Positions 36,880 to 48,869 of a stretch of DNA of 64,000 nucleotides are shown one piece after another. The position numbers and the translations under genes were made by a program. Origin of the DNA: Pyxicephalus adspersus (lineage: Eukaryota; Chordata; Amphibia; Anura; Pyxicephalidae); the NCBI RefSeq assembly GCF_032062135.1, contig NC_092859.1, positions 89,595,852-89,659,851 of the forward strand, in the 5' to 3' direction. Position 1 is the stretch's first letter. Every line of letters begins with the position of its first letter. Under the pieces are notes generated by a model, which was not told the origin of the DNA, did not search any database, and saw only the letters and a program-made list of their open reading frames with translations.

Positions 36880-37168
36880 GGCAGCGCAAGGTGCTACGTT
36901 TAAATCTCGCCCAGGACAATATCTGCATTCAGTTTGCTTGTTCCCCCCGTGTTTGCATTGGTTTCACTCCAGTTTCCTCCCACATCCCAAAAACATGCAG
37001 TTAGGGTAATTGGCTTCCCCCCAAAATTGATCATAGACTGTATTAATAACATATGACTATGGTAGGGACATTATATTGTGAGCCCCTTTAAGTTAGTGAT
37101 ATAACTATGAACCTTGTAAAACGCTGCCTAATATGTCGGCACTATATAAATACAAGTTAATAATATTA
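36880..37168 (+). repeat. tRNA-derived SINE, degraded head
   Basis: The body and tail are clear (cagtttcctcccacatccc, aaaacatgcagttagggtaa, actatggtagggacattat, cggcactatataaataca), but the head is eroded: the A box is gone and the B-box position reads gtttaaatctcg. Confidence 0.75.
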
Positions 37169-38234
37169 TTGTACTCTACTAAATATTCTTACATGGTTTA
37201 CATGCCACATGGGTTTTAAAATATACATAAAGCTATCCAGCCCAAGAATCCTGGCTATTGTGTGAACCAGATACCCATTAGACAAGCAAACCATAAATGG
37301 TAATTGCTATGTACAGATCAAGCATTATTGTCATTGACGTATTACACATTTTACAGTAAATTATACAAATTACAGCGGATTACAGTAAGAGGGTGCAGAA
37401 AGAACAAAACAGACCAGACGAAATGTATGTATATGTTGTATTTTAACAAGTAAACACGATTTAATGTTACGTGCAATGCAACTGCACAATATAAAATATA
37501 TTTAAAAACGCCTGATCTTTAAGCCACTCAGTGTTTTCCAATTTCAGTTAGGATTACCTTCAACCCCTAATATTACCAGCTTTGTTTTTCAGCCTTTGTG
37601 AGGAAATGTTTTGTATTTGTACAGGAGAGGTGAAATGTGTTTTAAGTGTAATTGTTTGTGATGAAAAAAACAACAAGCTTTAAGATTTCAGTCAAAGATG
37701 ACGGCTTACTAGAAGGGAATTCAAGTTATTGACTTCATTGTATTCATCAACCTTTGTAAAAATGATGTTGTTGAATTTTTCTATGAATACAATTGGAGGT
37801 TAAGGCATAGCAGATGTCAAACAACATATTCACAGCAAATAGTAGAACCTTGGTTTCATCAGCAGTTTGCAAACTCTGTACCTTTTAACCTATTTGGAAA
37901 ATTGAATGTCTACTTTTCCATTCAATAATTTATAATGTTTGTGAGCTCCAGGAGGAATGTCTTTTTACACTCAGTCTGCCCTTTTCCCTAGAAATTTGTT
38001 ATTCATTATATTATATTTTGTCATTAAGAAATAAGAAATCTAAGCATTTATTTAAATTTGGAAACCTCTGGATCGGGGGAGGAGGAACCTGTCAGGAGGA
38101 ACAGGCAGTTCTGTGGGCTGTGACAGGTAAGTTCTTTTCTCCTCTGTCACTGCCCCTGTAGCTAGAAAACTTGCTTCTGCTTTGTCACCACCCTCAAAGC
38201 TGAAAAGTTTCTTTCCCTTTAGAGAGGTAGAATT
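37169..38234. other. AT-rich intergenic DNA, nothing recognised
   Basis: No exon or repeat end was supported. Confidence 0.5.
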
Positions 38235-38242
38235 TGACTTAA

Positions 38243-38668
38243 AACAGGGGTCATCAAACTTTTTTGGCCACTAGGTCATTTCAGGGGTAGGCAGGAGCAC
38301 ACTAGTCCGGACTCTCTCACGAGTCCACACCTAATGGCTCCGCTCCCCACCAGGAACACCCCCTGAAGGGAATTCCATTCCGCAATTGGCAATTCATACA
38401 GAGGAGAGGGAATGTTCCCTATTTACCCCGGCCGGCGCACACACATCTGCCGCCGGGGTAAATAGAAAACGTTCCATCTCCTCCATATGCATTGTGGAGG
38501 AGAGGGAATTCCCTTCAGGGAGCCACAGCAAGAGGAGGCTCAAGAGCTGCATGCGGCTCCAGTGGCTCCGGTAGTTTGTTCTGGCCGGATCGGACAGGGG
38601 GCGTTAGGCCAGAAAAAACTACTGGCTAGGCCGTATATGGCCTAAAGGCCAGAGTTTGCCGACCCCTG
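38243..38668. mobile_element. hAT-type non-autonomous element with internal hairpin
   Basis: The ends CAGGGGTCATCAAACTTTTT (38243) and AGAGTTTGCCGACCCCTG (ending 38668) are inverted. Flanks ACTTAAAA (38235-38242) and ACTTAGAG (38669-38676) form an 8-bp duplication with two mismatches, as for hAT. Inside, ctatttaccccggc (38419-38432) pairs perfectly with gccggggtaaatag (38452-38465). A gaggagaggga motif occurs twice. The 426-bp element shares ends and interior motifs with 26395-26711 but has extra sequence, so the two are subfamilies of one family. Confidence 0.8.
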
Positions 38669-38676
38669 ACTTAGAG

Positions 38677-41089
38677 GCTCTGCACATTAAGATAAGGCTA
38701 CCTGTTCTCCTGGGTTATGCTTAAAGACTTGTTAGTGCTTGAGCTCTTTGTAAACCCCCAACATCATCTTAGCAGTTCCCTCCCCCATTACAAAACAGTG
38801 TCTGGCAAAACTGACTGCACAGTAAAGCAGGTGCCACATGTGTAAAGAGCATTCAACCTTCCCCTTTCACTGGCTTTCCTTGGCTCTGTCCACACAATCT
38901 ATTCTGTTCATAGCTTTGCAAAGCCCAATGTGAAGGCATTGTGAGCAAAAAAAGGGGCTGAGGCTGTGGCTGAGGCCAGGTATGGCTACATGGGTAATCT
39001 TGACTAGACCACCACTTTACCATGGATACCAGTATACAGTCTGTTAGCAACCGGGTAAGTTCCACTGGTTATTAGGTGAATTGGTTTTTAAGAGAGGAGC
39101 ATAGGAAAGACCCAGGGGATCAAGGAGGATCGTGAAGGAGGAAGAGAGAGGAGGAGCTGGTCGTAAGTGCAGGTGGTGGGTAAACAGGCAAGTCAGTAAA
39201 CAAGAGTTACCTTTACTACTTAATAAACTCCCAAAAAAAAGTTATATATATTTAATATATCATCTCTTCCTCCTATAATATATATTGTCATACTATTTAT
39301 ATTGCCATAAGCATGACTTTGGGAACTTTGAGTCTTCGGGATATTCACTGCTCCATGAAGTCCTGAAACGTTGGTGGTTTGATGCCTATCTTGACAATAT
39401 AAATGTTTATGAAGAAAAGAAAGTGTGTTGGTGTTAAATACTTATTTTTTCATGACGTTTATATGCCTGTGATGATAGATAGGAAGACCATATAAAAAGC
39501 TACACACTTGCAAAAAAGACAAAAAACACAGCCATAGTGCCATTTTTTTTTATTGAAGTGTGAGAGGTAAACACTGTACATGCACTCTTTGTGTACAATA
39601 TTCTATATACATGAACTGAAAATATGATTATGGAACTCCAAAATGTTAAAAAAGCCAGCTTTAATATTAGATGTAAAAAAATTAAAATGACATATATATG
39701 TATTTACTTTTCTGAATGTTGCACATTATGTTCTACATAGATCCTATAGCTTTATGTACATATTTGTTATTTTTTAATCCCATCCAAGGGACTTCTTTCA
39801 GTGCTTTCTCAGGTAAAAGATAGTCACACTGTATTTAGTAAAGGCACTGAGGTAAATAACTGTACTATTCGGTTGATGGAAGCAGATGTATGCTCAAGAT
39901 TTAATACAGTGCTCCCCAAAATGAACCTCAAGTACCACTATAGTAGTCTTAGGTTTTCCACAACCATGGATCAAAGACCTAACCTGAAAGGTTCTTTTCA
40001 AACATTATCAAATGGAAGCTGGAAAACAAGACTTGCTAGCAGAGATTTTCAACATAAGGAATTTCTAATTAAATATTTAATCAACTCAAAACAAAGCCAA
40101 CTAAATTTGCCATCACATTATATTGACACAACACTACAAAAACAAGGCCAAGATATGAGAATACCATAGTAGACCTTATTACCACGTTCATAAATATGAG
40201 CATTATTTATTCAATAAAAAATGTTACTATTAAAAATACTCAATAACCAAAATACAGCCGGATGTTGCCATATAGGTCAAAATTACTTTACCAAACTTAA
40301 AGGCACTCTCTAAAAAATTTTTGCATATTTTTATGCCTACATGCCGTAAGGATTTGGGGTTCCCTCCAGAACAGAAGAGTGCTAAAAATCTCATTGGGGC
40401 TTATCCCAAATACACAAAGCACTAAATACCCAATAAGTAGCCTGCAAATTTATTAGAGGCAGGTTCACTTTAAAATCAACTTTATTATTTTTCTCAGCAT
40501 TTCTAATTACATCAAAAAAAAAATATAGGTTTAACAGGCATGTTAATAGTGTACAGTTTTATCACATACCGCTATACATTTGACCAAATTTTAAAATATA
40601 ATTTTAACACTTGGAGAACTTTTAAGTTATCTGCCCCTAAAGTGTGTGAATGGGCAAAACTGAAAAAGAAAGTGTCCACTACATCTTTTCAATACATGGA
40701 TATTTTCTTTATAGAAAACAGTGCTTCTTCTGCACTGAAACCCAAGTACTATTGTCAACCCTTCCTAACTTTCCTCTTGACTTTACAGAAGATATGAAGG
40801 CTATGAAGATGAGAAAAGAGGACAGTGTCCTTTGGTCAAGAAGATGAGAACAGGGCATGGCCGAGAATACTCCTTGAAATTTTAGTGAAGCAGAGGTATG
40901 TGTTGTCAGTTCAAAAAGGAAAATTTAGAGCTCAGATTTTTGCAAGATCAACAACTACTTGTCTGTACTTGCAGAATTTTTTATTAAAAACATAGAAAGA
41001 TGTGCATATCATACAGAGCCCAGATATTAAAAAAATCTTTCAAATGGGTCAATTCACATAGAAAAGAATAACTATTACACATACACCAA
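38677..41089. other. Intergenic DNA, no gene recognised
   Basis: A purine-rich stretch (about 39090-39180) is notable only for composition. A 122-codon plus frame at 39801-40169 has no recognised domain or splice context. Confidence 0.4.
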
Positions 41090-41203
41090 GGGCTCTATTC
41101 ATAAAGCAGGGAATCAGACATTTTCCTGGTGGAGAATCTTTAAGGTCCATGTTTTTCATGAGAATGAAGGAATGTCAGCTTCCCTGTTTTATAAACAAAG
41201 CTC
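41090..41203. mobile_element. Small MITE with about 24-bp inverted ends
   Basis: The left end gggctctattcataaagcag (from 41090) mirrors the right end ccctgttttataaacaaagc (to about 41203) with several mismatches. At 114 bp this is a minimal, decayed element without coding capacity. No clean duplication of target sequence is visible. Confidence 0.45.
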
Positions 41204-42894
41204 AAATACTCCCTGTAAACATAGAATGTTATGGAGGCAAAACTGTCCAAGTTAATCATTTGTAGGATCGATCAGACAACTTCATCCAACAAAGGAGAAA
41301 AATGGTTCTCATAATTTAGTATTATAAATCCATGACTGTCATAGCTGACGTTTTCTGTACTTATAACAGCATTTATTGCTTCTTGTTTAGTGTCTAACAC
41401 TACAAAGCAGTTGTATCACTATAATGCAAATAAGTTATGTGTGCAAAAAGAACTTGAAGGTGCAAAAGAGGAGCATGCTATTTCTTTGAAGAAATGTGCA
41501 AAACAGTGTATAATATGGGATAACAATTTATTTATTTTTTATATAAAATAATATACAGTATCTATAGAAAAACAGGTGATGCTGACATGCATAGACTGCT
41601 TTATTAATATTGAGCAAAGTCAGATATTATGCCCACACTTAGTTATGTTGTGTATTTCTCAATAGAATGAATAATGCAGTCTGCAACATTTGTTTTTTCT
41701 TGGAACTATGATCTATATGGAGCTTGTCAAAAAAATCTTGCCTGGAATATTTGGTTTCCATAAAAAGGTCAGTAATGATTTTTTAGGTTAGCAACTTGGT
41801 ATTAAATGCCTAGGATAGTTATTAGTCCACAAGGACAATAAATACCACTCATGTCAACAGCTCTGGAATTTGTATAGTTTTTTTAAGTATACTATTTTAA
41901 GTTGGTTACTTTGAGCAGTGAGATATCCCTGCCCCAGTTTTAGGAACTGTTTCATTTTGTCTTGGAGTCTCCATGGTCCACCTGTTGCATGTTCAATAAA
42001 ATAAATGAATTAGAAAATGTTTGCATTATAAAAAATATATATTTGTAATTGTTCTTTAAACCTCTAAAAATGTGAATATGATAGGTTACTGCAGATACTA
42101 TAAATCCAACTTCTTGCTGGGTGTTGGGAGGCTTCAGGGACAGGTATGAGTCATAGTAAACATTTAATTTTATACTTTCAAGAAATTTGTACCAGCATAA
42201 AGATAATTTTGGAGATATGTCCTCACTTGTTACAAGACCCTTTAACAATTCTGAAGTTTTTATTAATAAATCAATTACCCCCACAAATGTAGAATACATT
42301 AAACCGATAGATGGGATAGAGAATAAGAAATATTAAAGAAAAACTGCATATGTTAGGGCAAGATGCTAATTATAAGTGGCAATAAAAAAAAACCTTTTAT
42401 CCAATTGACATCATGCAAATGAGATTTGTAGTTTTGATTTCAATTTTCTGTTTCAGACCTATAACATTAAAAGCAGGCAGTTTCAGTAAGCCGTCATCAT
42501 TGGTAACCCCCATATTTCTATCAGACAATGGTACATGGGTAGACAACTTATCCCACAGCTACCTTTTTTCTTGAGAACAGTAGTTGTTTTTGTAATGTGA
42601 TTATACATAGGTGTGTTTTCATCAATGGCTGGCAGGAAATCCATTACAGAACACTTCCAAAATCAATGATGCATAAAAATTGGGCAAGGCATGCTTACGG
42701 AGTACAATGAGACAATGTTCTGCCATGAAAATTTGTTACAAAAGAGATACATTGCTCAACAATCCTGTCTGAAAAACATATTCAGCCATATCAATGAAAA
42801 TAGGTCAGGTTATCTTACAAGATACCTTACTATGTTTCTAGATGAAAAGGAAAGGTGGGTGCTGTACTGCTGGCTGGATCATTTCTTAAAACTT
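41204..42894. other. AT-rich intergenic DNA, nothing recognised
   Basis: A minus frame of 115 codons at 41952-42299 has no recognised family. Confidence 0.45.
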
Positions 42895-43113
42895 TAAGCC
42901 CTGTACAGACATCAGATGATTGTGTGTGGAAACAATCTTTTTTGATCAATTCCAGAGCTAGATGAAGGAACACAGTACTGTTCTATGGAGAGGAAAGGAT
43001 CAGTGGCACCCTGCTGTGCTCTCCTACATAAAAAATTACAGAAATTGTTCCCACTCACTGTACATGTCAGACTGTTCATCTTGAAAATCATGTGATGTGT
43101 GTACAAAGCTTTA
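42895..43113 (+). mobile_element. MITE of the GTACACAC family, short form, old
   Basis: The ends TAAGCCCTGTACAGAC and TGTGTACAAAGCTTTA are inverted and TA-edged. The interior keeps the family order (ctgttctatggagaggaaag, gtggcaccctgctgtgctct) but has lost most CpG and much length. It is an older relative of the copy at 7973-8312. Confidence 0.6.
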
Positions 43114-46100
43114 CAGACACAATACATTTTAAACTAGTATAAAATTTATGTTTGAGGAAAAAGTATGCTTAGTACCTCTGTGATATGTATATATATATTG
43201 CCCTAAGTTTTGTGTCCTTAACAATGTCAATTTTTACATTTTCATTATGGGCTTGTTTGGTGATAACTTTGCTATTACTTAAAATACCAAAGTAGCCTAA
43301 ATTGTAACAACACATTATGTATAATGCTACCATAGTGGGGTTTATCCAATCCAACATAGGTTCTAACATGTGAATATAAATATATAATAAGGTGTGCAGA
43401 GTGGCAAAAAGTTGGCATGGTTGCATTGTGATGAATATTGAGCATGGTTTAAATGGCTATGGTTGTACGGTGTCTAAGCTTACAAGCATCATTTACTGCT
43501 GGAAAATTTCTCAGCCCCATCCCTACTTATAAAATACTTCTAAATTATTGTACTATAGCTCTCTCTTATACAGCAATGGCTTTGCAGAAATGTAAATATG
43601 CCAGTTTGACATCTACCTACCACTGACTACTGCACAAGTGCTTTATGTAACATACTTCTGATTCGAATACTTTACTGTAAGCCACAAATCACTGCAACTG
43701 CTTCATTGTGCTTGTACTGCACATTGGATTCTCCAAAATATGTCTTTCTGTACAAATAGGCAAGAGAAGGAAGTGTTTAAGATACTACTTCTCTCTACAA
43801 TACAATAGATTTATCATTATAGAAGGGAGTGCATAGTGGCATGAGGGTAATGAAAAACAATCACTCTGTCCTGTCTATGAACAGGCACCATAAATTACTT
43901 TTATCAACCAGAAGAGCTCAATGCATGCTCCTCCACAACATAAGTTCACTTTGTCACTGCCAGCTTCCTCTACCCTCTTGCCTAAATTCCACTAACTGCA
44001 ATCACCCTGTCTGAAAGCATTCTCAGAGAGTAGGAATAGATGTTGGCATGGGTTAACCATAAACCCATGGAAAATCAAGCCCAGGGGACAAGGTGCAACT
44101 AAAACTGGTGTACAAGTTCACTTGAATTGTATTAGAAGTAACTAATGTGTCTTTTTTTGTTTCACTGCTGTGTAAGGCAATCCAATGACAGCACATAGTG
44201 TGCTTATAGGCTTGAAAACCTATTAAGTAACTTGCTGGCGTACAATTCCAGCTGTCACACACTGGTAGCGAAAATTAAGTAGGTAATTGGCACATTTTGC
44301 TAAGTTGTATTAACATGGGTAAAATGCAGGCAAAATACATGTAAGCATGCAATCGAAGCTAACACTGATATCATCAGTTATACCCAGCAAAACATTGGTC
44401 TGCTCATCATTTTATTGATAAACCTTTCACAGTGACTTGCCTACCTATTTCTAATCAGATAAATCATGTCATTTATAAATGGTCTGGACTCTTTAAATAA
44501 GGGAACTTATTATGAAATAGAAAAACAAGTGCTAAAATAGTTCTAAGAGTCTAAAGAGTCCTAAATATGCCAACTCATATTCTTGTATATACCTATTTAC
44601 TGTAAACTGTCAAAGAAATAACACACGAGTAACACTAGCCCATGTCACAGGATGTCACTTATATAGCTGGAAGTTTGCAAGCTATTTCTTGCCATAATCA
44701 GGTCATGAGGGGATTCACTAGTGTCATGGGTATGTTCTATTGCACAAAATATTCCAGCATATTTAAAATCTGTGCTTTCAGCAATCATTTCAAGTAATTT
44801 CAACAGAACATTAAATGGCCTGTGTCAGTACGTGGCCTACATGGGGAAGAAGAAAATGGGATTCGAGTGAGGATAGCTCTGTTTGTCTATTTACTAATAT
44901 TATTAATACCCGGGATTGGATTTAAAAAGAAATCAAAACAAAAAACATGCACCACTAGAAAGAGTTCTCTGGGCAGCTCAATTTCTCCCCTTTGATAATA
45001 GATAAATAATAAATTGATATTAAAGGAGTAGCAGTATGAATAGGTCATCCTCCACTCCCCCCGACTCTCTCTTCACAGACAGCATAGTGCAAAATAATGA
45101 CATTTATTTATAATAAGATGAATTAGGTGATTTCTGCTAGTCTAAAATAAAAATTAATTATATTGTATATGTATTATATTTTCTTCTCTGTTTATTTGAA
45201 GCTCCAGTGTACCTGTTAATATACACATTTGTAGTGATCCAGGACAGCAAAGTAAGAAAGGGCATGCCTGTAGTAGTAGGTGGGAGGGGTGGAGCTTTGC
45301 ATAACATGGAAACAGGAAAAAGCTTGGGAGGCATTGAACTGAAATACTTCTGTCTTCATTATAAAAAAAGACTCATAAAATAGTTAACTGGTGCAATGTA
45401 AAAGGTATTGGGGTGTTTATGCCATGTTTAAAATAAGAAAAAAAAAAGCAAATAGCAACTTCTTCAAATTTTAGAATACATTAAACAAAGTAAAGCCACC
45501 CAGCAAATTTATTACCATTTTAACGGGTAGTTGGAACAGGCACTAAATTACATTTTAAGCATGGTTTCTGCAGTATCTAAATTACAATTCTACCCAAATT
45601 CTCTTTAAAACACTGCTTTACAATGATAGTGAGTCTGTCTAGCCAAAGCAGGAATTACTGTGGTTTAAGCATTGTTTAGAATTTGATAACATCTGAATAC
45701 TTGTTAATCCATCAGCAGGCCTATTGAAAGGAACATGGGTCACCACATAAAAATTGGAAAGCACTCTATAAATGAGGTAATCCTACAAATGTGTCCATTG
45801 TGTCTCAGGTCCTCGTGATCACAGATCTCTAACAAATAAAAAGGTGCTATGCAATGTTGGATAAGCCTATAAAACGACTGCTAATCTTTTTCAATGACAT
45901 GGTTAACATAAATATGGTTTGAATGCAAAAGAGATCATTCACAAACAAGGAAAATGAAAAAGATTGGTGGGCGCACAAACACATTATGGGGAAAAAAGAC
46001 ATTAAAATCTGTTATTTAACTATGAAGATGGATAATCTATATTATATTTATATTATCTATAAAAACACTTTTTTTGTATTTACCAGTCAGCATCATATTC

Positions 46101-46743
46101 CTTTGCAATGGGTTCTACCGATGAAAATGTGTTCAGTGACATGTACAAGGAGAAATTAAAAATGTCCAAGATCCTCATTCTACATGTAGAGATTAGGTCT
46201 CTCCAGACATGAAAACATTCCATTCCGGTGACTAAGTTTACATTCCTCTTCCTTCACCCTTTGTCCTCCGGGGATTTCTCTAGACACTGGGTTGACAATT
46301 GTCTGTCCACTGTTTTTAACTTGGGCTTGTCTGACTTGCATGTATTTAACAACTGAGTGTTTAAGCTCAGACGATATGGTTCACAAGTGTGAAAAAAAAA
46401 AACAAATGTTTACCCAAAAACATAGAAAGAGATACATTCCATGTCACCTAAATTGGAGGCTGAACATTTAAACCTGTCAAATGATCATTTTTATGACAGT
46501 GCAAAATCATGTTTAACACAAAGAGCTCTATCTTCAAACTTGTGTGCAATTTCATACCATCAAGGACACAGTCTTTAATAATAAATATACAATCTTTGAA
46601 AAGCATTGGGTGTACCCCTTCATCGAAGAGGTTGACATAAGATCCCCTTATTCCCTTAACCAATTTCCCCTATCCTACACACCCGCCTTTCAAGAGAAAA
46701 TAATCAGTAGTGTTTGTTCCACAGCAAACTTCCCATCTATCTT
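43114..46743. other. Region downstream of PAWR, including its 3' UTR
   Basis: The right part, in the minus sense, is the 3' untranslated region of PAWR. The true poly(A) site is not fixed. Candidates are ATTAAA (complement of 46574-46579), about 165 bases after the stop, and AATAAA (complement of 45508-45513), about 1.2 kb after it. No other exon was supported. Confidence 0.4.
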
Positions 46744-46830
46744 CTATCTTGTTAGCTGGCCGACAACTTTCAGAAGGGTCTTATTTTCTTGCTTTAGTTG
46801 TTTATTTTCATCTTCTATATCATCCAAATC
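46744..46830 (-). CDS. PAWR: PAWR (Par-4), last coding exon: coiled-coil C-terminus
   Basis: The exon begins after a pyrimidine-rich acceptor (ttttttctaag) and encodes 28 residues then TAG: DLDDIEDENKQLKQENKT, followed by LLKVVGQLTR. This is the invariant C-terminus of vertebrate Par-4, the second half of the leucine zipper through which the protein dimerises and binds partners such as atypical PKC, WT1 and DAPK3. Phase is 0, joining directly to the preceding exon's LLNR. Par-4 is a pro-apoptotic protein shuttling between cytoplasm and nucleus. Identification rests on near-identity to the remembered family C-terminus over the whole exon, and I see no damage. Confidence 0.95.
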   Translation of the reverse strand, partial: DLDDIEDENKQLKQENKTLLKVVGQLTR

Positions 46831-48543
46831 CTTAGAAAAAAATGAAAAAAGACATCCAATAAAAACACCATTTTACAGATCTATGGTACAAAGTTCACTG
46901 TAAAAAGAAATGCTATATACTGCAAGCTTTCAAAATATAAATATATTCAAGTTTTAAAACAAGAAAACAGACATAAAGGGGAAGAGGGGTCAGCATGGAG
47001 TAAACAAATATTATACACTGCTAAACACAATTCAAATAATATTGTATTACCAAAAGCATGAGAATTAGATGCTCTAATAATAAACATCATTCAAAAAAAT
47101 TTCCTAAGATTACAGACTACATCCTAAATATTTTTTTCCTGCCTAGGCTAATAATAATTAATCTAAGAGTACATATCTCCAACAAAGAGGACAAATGCAG
47201 CCAAAAACCCTGACACAGGGTCTAACCCCTACCCATTGCAGCACAACTGAACTTTTACCCTAATATATTTGTACAAATAAAGCTTATGTAGAACATAAAA
47301 TCTATTTCAGCTGAAACTTTTCTCAGTTTGTACAACTAGAGTGTAAACCCCTGCCATATTAATTTTTGCTGTCTGCTGCTTTTTTGTGGTCCTATTACAA
47401 CACTTAGTTTTGTTTTACTTAATGATGAATGCATTGATCCAATTTTGACTTGAACCAATTCATTCGCCAATTGGATTTTACATATGCACTCAGAGGAACA
47501 TTTCTTATCCTCCAAAATGCCAGGTAACTTGATGGAGCAGATTTTGCATATCCCCTTTACTTATTGTTAAGAATTCCTATCCTGATCACACTTCCTAATC
47601 TAATAAAGAGTAACTCTGGGGCTATAAGACACAAGATGCTTTGTATACTCGCTCTAAAGGTGTGCAGCTAAGGCTACATACAGCGTTCGTCTGACGCTGT
47701 TCATGGATCCCTCTTGGTGGATCCACAAACCACAAATGACGAATGACTGCAATACAAGTGAAGGGGAGAGAATGCGAGAGAATGAGAAAGGCGCTGCTCC
47801 CTCGTTCTCCTCCTCCCCTCTCCATAGAATGTGGATGTATGTACACCACTCATTCAAGCATCCTTCAGTCTTTTGTCGTTGGAAGGGATCATGAAAGATC
47901 CTTTACAGCGACAAAAATCTAATGTGTGTACCTAAGCCTTAGTCCATCAGGTTCTTGGCAGAAGATGATGATGAACATGTTGGCACAATGTGCATGTTTA
48001 TTTATAGCATGCTACCGGATTTGCAAAATTAGCATGACCGAATTGCCACCTCATGCAGGGCATGGAAAGACCCTTGTTCCTCTAGACCTTAAAGTGTCTG
48101 GAAGCAGACTTTCAAATTTAATTTTGCACAAGTTATAAACCTGCCTACAGGAAGGAGCTGCAATACATTATCCTTTGTGGGATAAAGCACTTTATGTATC
48201 TATTAAATAGCAGAAACAAGACAAGCTTTATTAACAGTTTTCCAAAGAGTTCCCTTTCTGTTATCTATATTTCCCATTTCTTGTTTGTTTACAGTTGTAT
48301 ACCAATATTTCCTGTTATGGTCTCCAACCCAAAAAACTGAAAAAGTATAATTTTACTCCAGGAAAAGTTGGTATATCTAGTCATCACCATAATAACAGTG
48401 CTAATAAATAAAATGTATGCCCCTCAGGAACTCTAAGACCTCTCCTTTGCATTATAATTTCTAACCAATATAAAAATACAGCTATAAAGTTATAACTCTT
48501 GCGCCATCATGTATATCATATACATTATTCATCTTATACTTAC
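46831..48543 (-). other. PAWR: PAWR intron before last exon (1.7 kb)
   Basis: Bounded by the donor gtaagtataag at the 48543 side and the acceptor at 46831. It contains the MITE at 47669-47941 and otherwise nothing recognised. Confidence 0.85.
47669..47941 (-). mobile_element. MITE of the GTACACAC family, inside PAWR intron
   Basis: The ends TAAGGCTACATAC and GTGTACCTAAGCCTTA are inverted and TA-edged. In reverse orientation the order matches the copy at 7973-8312: right-end hairpin arms around atcatgaaagatcc (about 47888-47901), then tccatggagaggg-like and cgctgttcatggatcc motifs. It lies antisense to the short-form copies at 7973 and 50164. Confidence 0.7.
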
Positions 48544-48648
48544 TCTGTTTAACAAGTCAATTTCTTCCTTCATTTTCATAATTAATTCTTCTTTGTCTTG
48601 CATTAACTTGACTAATCTTACATTTTCTTGTCTCTCTTTTGACAGTTC
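48544..48648 (-). CDS. PAWR: PAWR (Par-4), penultimate exon: first half of coiled coil
   Basis: This 105-base exon (35 codons, phase 0 at both ends) runs from acceptor atttgacag to donor gtaagtataag, a strong consensus. It encodes ELSKERQENVRLVKLMQDKE, then ELIMKMKEEIDLLNR, a heptad-patterned helix continuous with the last exon. The charged, leucine-spaced pattern matches the Par-4 leucine zipper. Conservative differences from mammals (for example ELIMKMK where mammals have a GKLK-type sequence) do not break the heptads. Confidence 0.95.
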
Positions 48649-48733
48649 CTGTCAAATCCATAAAAAAAAATTGTGTTCATATTTTTATGGACTTTTAATA
48701 GTAAACTTCATGCAGTACAAAAAAAGCTATTAC
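48649..48733 (-). other. PAWR: PAWR micro-intron of 85 bp
   Basis: It begins gtaatagc and ends atttgacag, GT-AG. At 85 bases it is near the lower practical limit for vertebrate introns, in contrast to the 1.7, 7.3 and 3.0 kb introns around it. A nine-T run near its 3' part provides the pyrimidine tract. Confidence 0.9.
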
Positions 48734-48869
48734 CTTTTCCAGCTCTTCAATCTTTTTCTCCAAGGAACTTCCCTGTCCAGAACCCGGGTCTCTGTTGTAG
48801 CGGCCACATGTTGCCCAGTCAATACGTGGATAACGATTTATTGAGTCATCATCTGGGTCATTATTTGTG
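48734..48869 (-). CDS. PAWR: PAWR (Par-4), linker exon leading into coiled coil
   Basis: The 136-base exon follows the acceptor gcttttcag and ends at donor gtaatag. Its first base completes an AGC serine codon begun in the 35-bp exon; 45 codons follow: TNNDPDDDSINRYPRIDWAT, then CGRYNRDPGSGQGSSLEKKI and EELEK. The landmarks SxRYxR, RYNRD and SSLEKKIEELEK match Par-4 just upstream of the zipper. The stretch between them is typically variable; here it carries W and C residues unlike the mammalian protein as I recall it. It probably forms a disordered linker. Confidence 0.93.

Noticed and set aside
39801..40169. A 122-codon plus-strand open frame
   Set aside because: No domain, splice sites or codon pattern was recognised. 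In AT-rich vertebrate DNA such a frame can occur by chance.
1..46743. Exons of SYT1, expected on this side of PAWR by mammalian gene order
   Set aside because: No C2-domain or synaptotagmin peptide was found in any frame I read. The gene probably lies further left.
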